64,000 nucleotides of DNA from Bacteroidales bacterium (GTDB taxonomy: Bacteria > Bacteroidota > Bacteroidia > Bacteroidales > UBA932), in the NCBI GenBank assembly GCA_015060335.1, contig SUYR01000004.1, forward strand, positions 60,191 to 124,190, given 5' to 3'. Both the position numbers and the translations under genes were made by a program. Of this stretch, positions 62,559-64,000 are shown piece by piece. Position 1 is the first letter of the stretch. Every line of letters starts with the position of its first letter. Under the pieces are notes generated by a model that worked only from the letters and a program-made list of their open reading frames with translations, was not told the origin of the DNA and did no database searches.

Positions 62559-62576
62559 CAATCCCATTTGACAAAT

Positions 62577-62651
62577 GGTCGGTTCGTATAACGGTTAGTA
62601 CTCAAGATTCTCAATCTTGCAATAGGGGTTCGATTCCCCTACCGACTACCA
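62577..62651 (+). tRNA. tRNA-Glu (anticodon CTC)
   Basis: 75 nt cloverleaf: acceptor GGTCGGT/ACCGACT, anticodon stem CAAGA/TCTTG with loop TTCTCAA (CTC), T arm AGGGGTTCGATTCCCCT, and encoded CCA. The D-arm 'TTCGTATAACGGTTAGTAC' is typical of glutamate tRNAs. Confidence 0.95.
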
Positions 62652-62679
62652 AAAAAGCAACTCGGATGAGTTGCTTTTT
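62652..62679 (+). terminator. Terminator of tRNA-Glu
   Basis: AAAAAGCAACTC-GGAT-GAGTTGCTTTTT, perfect 12-bp arms directly after the CCA end. Confidence 0.9.
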
Positions 62680-62740
62680 CTGTTTAATATCCTCAATAAC
62701 CCACTGGAATTTTAACATTTTTTCCGTCATCATTTTCATC

Positions 62741-62785
62741 AAAAAAACTTTCTGCCGGCATGCTATAGCAAACCAGCAGAAAGTT
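62741..62785 (-). terminator. Orphan terminator-like hairpin (minus strand)
   Basis: Arms AACTTTCTGC (62746-62755) and GCAGAAAGTT (62776-62785) with an inner palindrome TGCTATAGCA. Read on the minus strand it ends in TTTTTTT. No intact gene lies upstream of it, only the remnant at 63030-63128. Confidence 0.6.
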
Positions 62786-63029
62786 AAGAACTATAAGAAT
62801 CTTGTATTTATTCATATTTCTTAGCATAGTGTCTCAAATGCTGACATAGGCAGTTATAGAATGCTGTCAAAAGACAGATTAAGATTAAAAACTACCTCAT
62901 ACTCATTTTTTGCAATATTAAGCAAAAATATTATTTAAGCTGTCTGATCTATGAGAAATTCGTAGTTTTATTCTTACTGATTTTCATTTCAAATATCGAC
63001 GTTCACGCTCAAAGAAAGAAAGGATCATG
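62786..63029. other. AT-rich stretch with no recognisable gene
   Basis: No open frame of note on either strand. A -7-like TATTTTTG occurs on the minus strand (62923-62930) but without a partner box or a following gene. It may be the decayed body of the remnant at 63030-63128. Confidence 0.5.
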
Positions 63030-63128
63030 TCATACTATATTAAGCAGGGTTCCAGTAATTGGCTTGATCTGAGCTGATAAGAGAACAGATATCATTATGC
63101 CTATGACACACGATAGAATTCTTTTCAT
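63030..63128 (-). pseudogene. Remnant of a secreted-protein gene (signal peptide only)
   Basis: From the ATG at 63128 the frame reads MKRILSCVIGIMISVLLSAQ, a convincing SPI signal peptide, then 'IKPITGTLLNIV' and a stop after 32 codons. The start of the mature part resembles that of carboxypeptidase-regulatory/SusC-type proteins ('ITGTV'-like), but the rest is missing. The track's longer ORF (63338) begins with non-ATG codons and runs through the 108-bp element. Probably a degraded gene. Confidence 0.45.
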
Positions 63129-63256
63129 CATCTTATAGAGTTTGCTGGACTGTTGATAGACAAGGATATAAAATCCCGGTTGATTTTGAATCTTGTCCTC
63201 TATAAGCGTGATTTGGGTGGACTGAAATGAAAACTTAACAGAACACCCGCATCGCA

Positions 63257-63364
63257 CCTGGCATCTAATTCGCTGATCCTCAGACGATTGCCAATATACG
63301 ATTCCCCTGCAGCGGGGAATCGATTTTGCATAACTCACTCTATATCAGAAGCTTAAGCGCCAGG
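63257..63364. repeat. 108-bp inverted-repeat element, solitary copy
   Basis: Ends CCTGGCATCTAA and TTAAGCGCCAGG; central hairpin CGATTCCCC-TGCAGC-GGGGAATCG followed by ATTTT. Same length as the copies at 32822 and in the array, same orientation as the 32822 copy. Sequence of the arms has diverged while the ends and the stem are kept. Confidence 0.85.
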
Positions 63365-63665
63365 AGTTTGGGCGTCCTACCGATGTCCTGACCGAGAATC
63401 ACGTCCGTTGACGTCTTCCTGTCCCAGAATACTCAATCCTCCTTGTTTTATGACACCTAGTCGTGCTCTGGGGTGCAGAAATCGACACCTCTGGGCACAC
63501 CGATTTTTCATAACAAACACAATACCAATTACTTACAAGAAAACAGCGTACCTTGGGGTACTTATAATTGCACCCCAAGGCACGCTTTCATAGATCACGA
63601 CCGGAATATCGAAAACAACCGGGATTTTACGTCAAGCCCGAACTTGCCATACTTGGGCGTACAAT
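63365..63665. other. Gene-poor stretch with two strong hairpins
   Basis: No credible gene; the 61- and 64-aa ORFs of the track lack family features and overlap the hairpins. Hairpin 1 (63463-63498) pairs GTGCTCTGGGGTG with CACCTCTGGGCAC using wobble pairs. Hairpin 2 (63546-63585) pairs GCGTACCTTGGGGT with ACCCCAAGGCACGC. They are 47 bases apart. They could be a structured RNA or repeat debris. Confidence 0.6.
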
Positions 63666-63700
63666 AAAAAAGCCCTCCAGAGAATTTCTGAAAGGCTTTT
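63666..63700 (-). terminator. Terminator of tRNA-Val
   Basis: Minus strand AAAAAGCC...GGGCTTTTTT, partly extended by inner pairing (TTTCAGAAATTCTCTGG), directly after the tRNA CCA. Confidence 0.75.
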
Positions 63701-63778
63701 TGGTGGGAGCAGAGGGAGTCGAACCCCCGACCCTCTGCTTGTAAGGCAGATGCTCTAAACCAACTGAGCTATGCTCCC
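63701..63778 (-). tRNA. tRNA-Val (anticodon TAC)
   Basis: 78 nt on the minus strand: acceptor GGGAGCA/TGCTCCC, D arm GCTCAGTTGGTTTAGAGC, anticodon loop CTTACAA (TAC), T arm CGGGGGTTCGACTCCCTC region, encoded CCA. Confidence 0.95.
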
Positions 63779-63827
63779 GATTTGTTTCTTCAACTATTAA
63801 AAGAACTTACCGTTTCTTTTGGGATTG

Positions 63828-63858
63828 CAAAGGTAAGCAAATTTTATGAATCTGCAAA
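63828..63858 (-). promoter_or_regulatory. Promoter of tRNA-Val
   Basis: Minus strand TTTG (63855-63858), 19 bases, TACCTTTG (63828-63835). Identical boxes and spacing to the tRNA-Glu promoter. Confidence 0.85.
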
Positions 63859-63872
63859 TCTTTTTTCCATTT

Positions 63873-63919
63873 TGTGGAGATGGGCGGACTCGAACCGCCG
63901 TTTTTTACCGTTCATCTCC
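63873..63919 (-). other. tRNA 3'-end-like fragment (possible attachment site; or 3' end of a longer RNA)
   Basis: Minus strand: GGAGATG, 13 bases, then GGCGG-TTCGAGT-CCGCC (a perfect T arm), then CATCTCC-A, complementary to GGAGATG. T arm and acceptor stem are joined as in a tRNA 3' half, but D and anticodon arms are absent and CCA is not encoded (ACA). Next to it, upstream, is AAAGTGTT...AACACTTT (63927-63951 region). This could be an integrase attachment site, a tRNA relic, or the 3' end of a tmRNA whose body lies beyond the window. Confidence 0.45.
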
Positions 63920-64000
63920 GTTTAATAAAGTGTTCATTTTTAACACTTTAAGTCTGTTTGAGTACAATGCAATTTACTTGTATATTTCAAAAAGTGTTTG

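Noticed and set aside
63030-63338. 102-aa ORF as an intact gene
   Set aside because: Its start is not ATG and its first part crosses the 108-bp element; only the signal-peptide part at 63030-63128 looks gene-derived.

Overview
The window is a chromosomal segment of a Bacteroidota bacterium, most likely a gut Bacteroidales. The evidence is the repeated Bacteroidetes promoter (TTTG, about 19-20 bases, then TAnnTTTG), many SPII lipoproteins of the DUF4493 and fimbrillin families, a DUF3575/OmpA protein, type B ribosomal protein L31, and Bacteroidota-style HtpG, DUF2795 and PurT. The genus cannot be fixed from sequence alone. The supplied ORF track accepts TTG/GTG starts, so many of its 5' ends are too long. 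Starts here were moved to the ATG supported by signal peptides, promoters or terminators.

Region 1-20,968 (all minus strand) is the accessory highlight: about 15 tandem genes, read leftwards from one good promoter at 20,991-21,021. It starts with an OmpA-like/DUF3575 outer-membrane protein. It continues with DUF4493 lipoproteins (three of the locus's proteins end in a PCMD-like domain), one small beta-barrel protein, and a fimbrillin-family protein. The last gene runs off the left edge. Eleven of the lipoproteins share a lipobox Cys followed 26-34 residues later by a (T/V)(K/R)(A/S) motif, the place where type V (Fim/Mfa) pilins are cut by an Arg/Lys-specific protease. I read the locus as a surface-polymer or adhesin assembly system with unusually many subunits. 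A tandem array of ~252-bp repeats (4,932-5,880) splits the gene train.

Region 21-33 kb is housekeeping: parE, an acyltransferase, an acyl-CoA ligase, an OmpA protein, purT, a HAD phosphatase, a second acyl-CoA ligase, htpG and folE. The gap before htpG holds a 23-bp tandem repeat. The htpG-folE gap is filled exactly by a 108-bp inverted-repeat element, the same element that sits in the 252-bp array and at 63,257.

Region 33.7-41.7 kb holds a DUF2795 protein, a cobalamin riboswitch driving btuB and a BtuC-like permease lacking its first helix, an orphan 213-aa protein, two PepSY-like secreted proteins, and a compact ABC uptake system (substrate-binding remnant fused to permease; ATPase with an extra C-terminal domain) downstream of pyrF.

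Region 41.7-56 kb is a long minus-strand housekeeping run: M20 peptidase, HAD-IIA phosphatase, clpX, clpP, tig, a PgpH-like HD phosphodiesterase, gyrB, a beta-barrel protein and a 990-aa TPR protein. Region 56-62.5 kb has ftsE, nth, an RluA-type pseudouridine synthase, rpmE2, a NamZ-like DUF1343 protein, glmM and a DUF486 membrane protein. The right end has tRNA-Glu(CTC), tRNA-Val(TAC), a gene-poor kilobase with hairpins and a gene remnant, and a tRNA-3'-end-like fragment that may mark an integration site.
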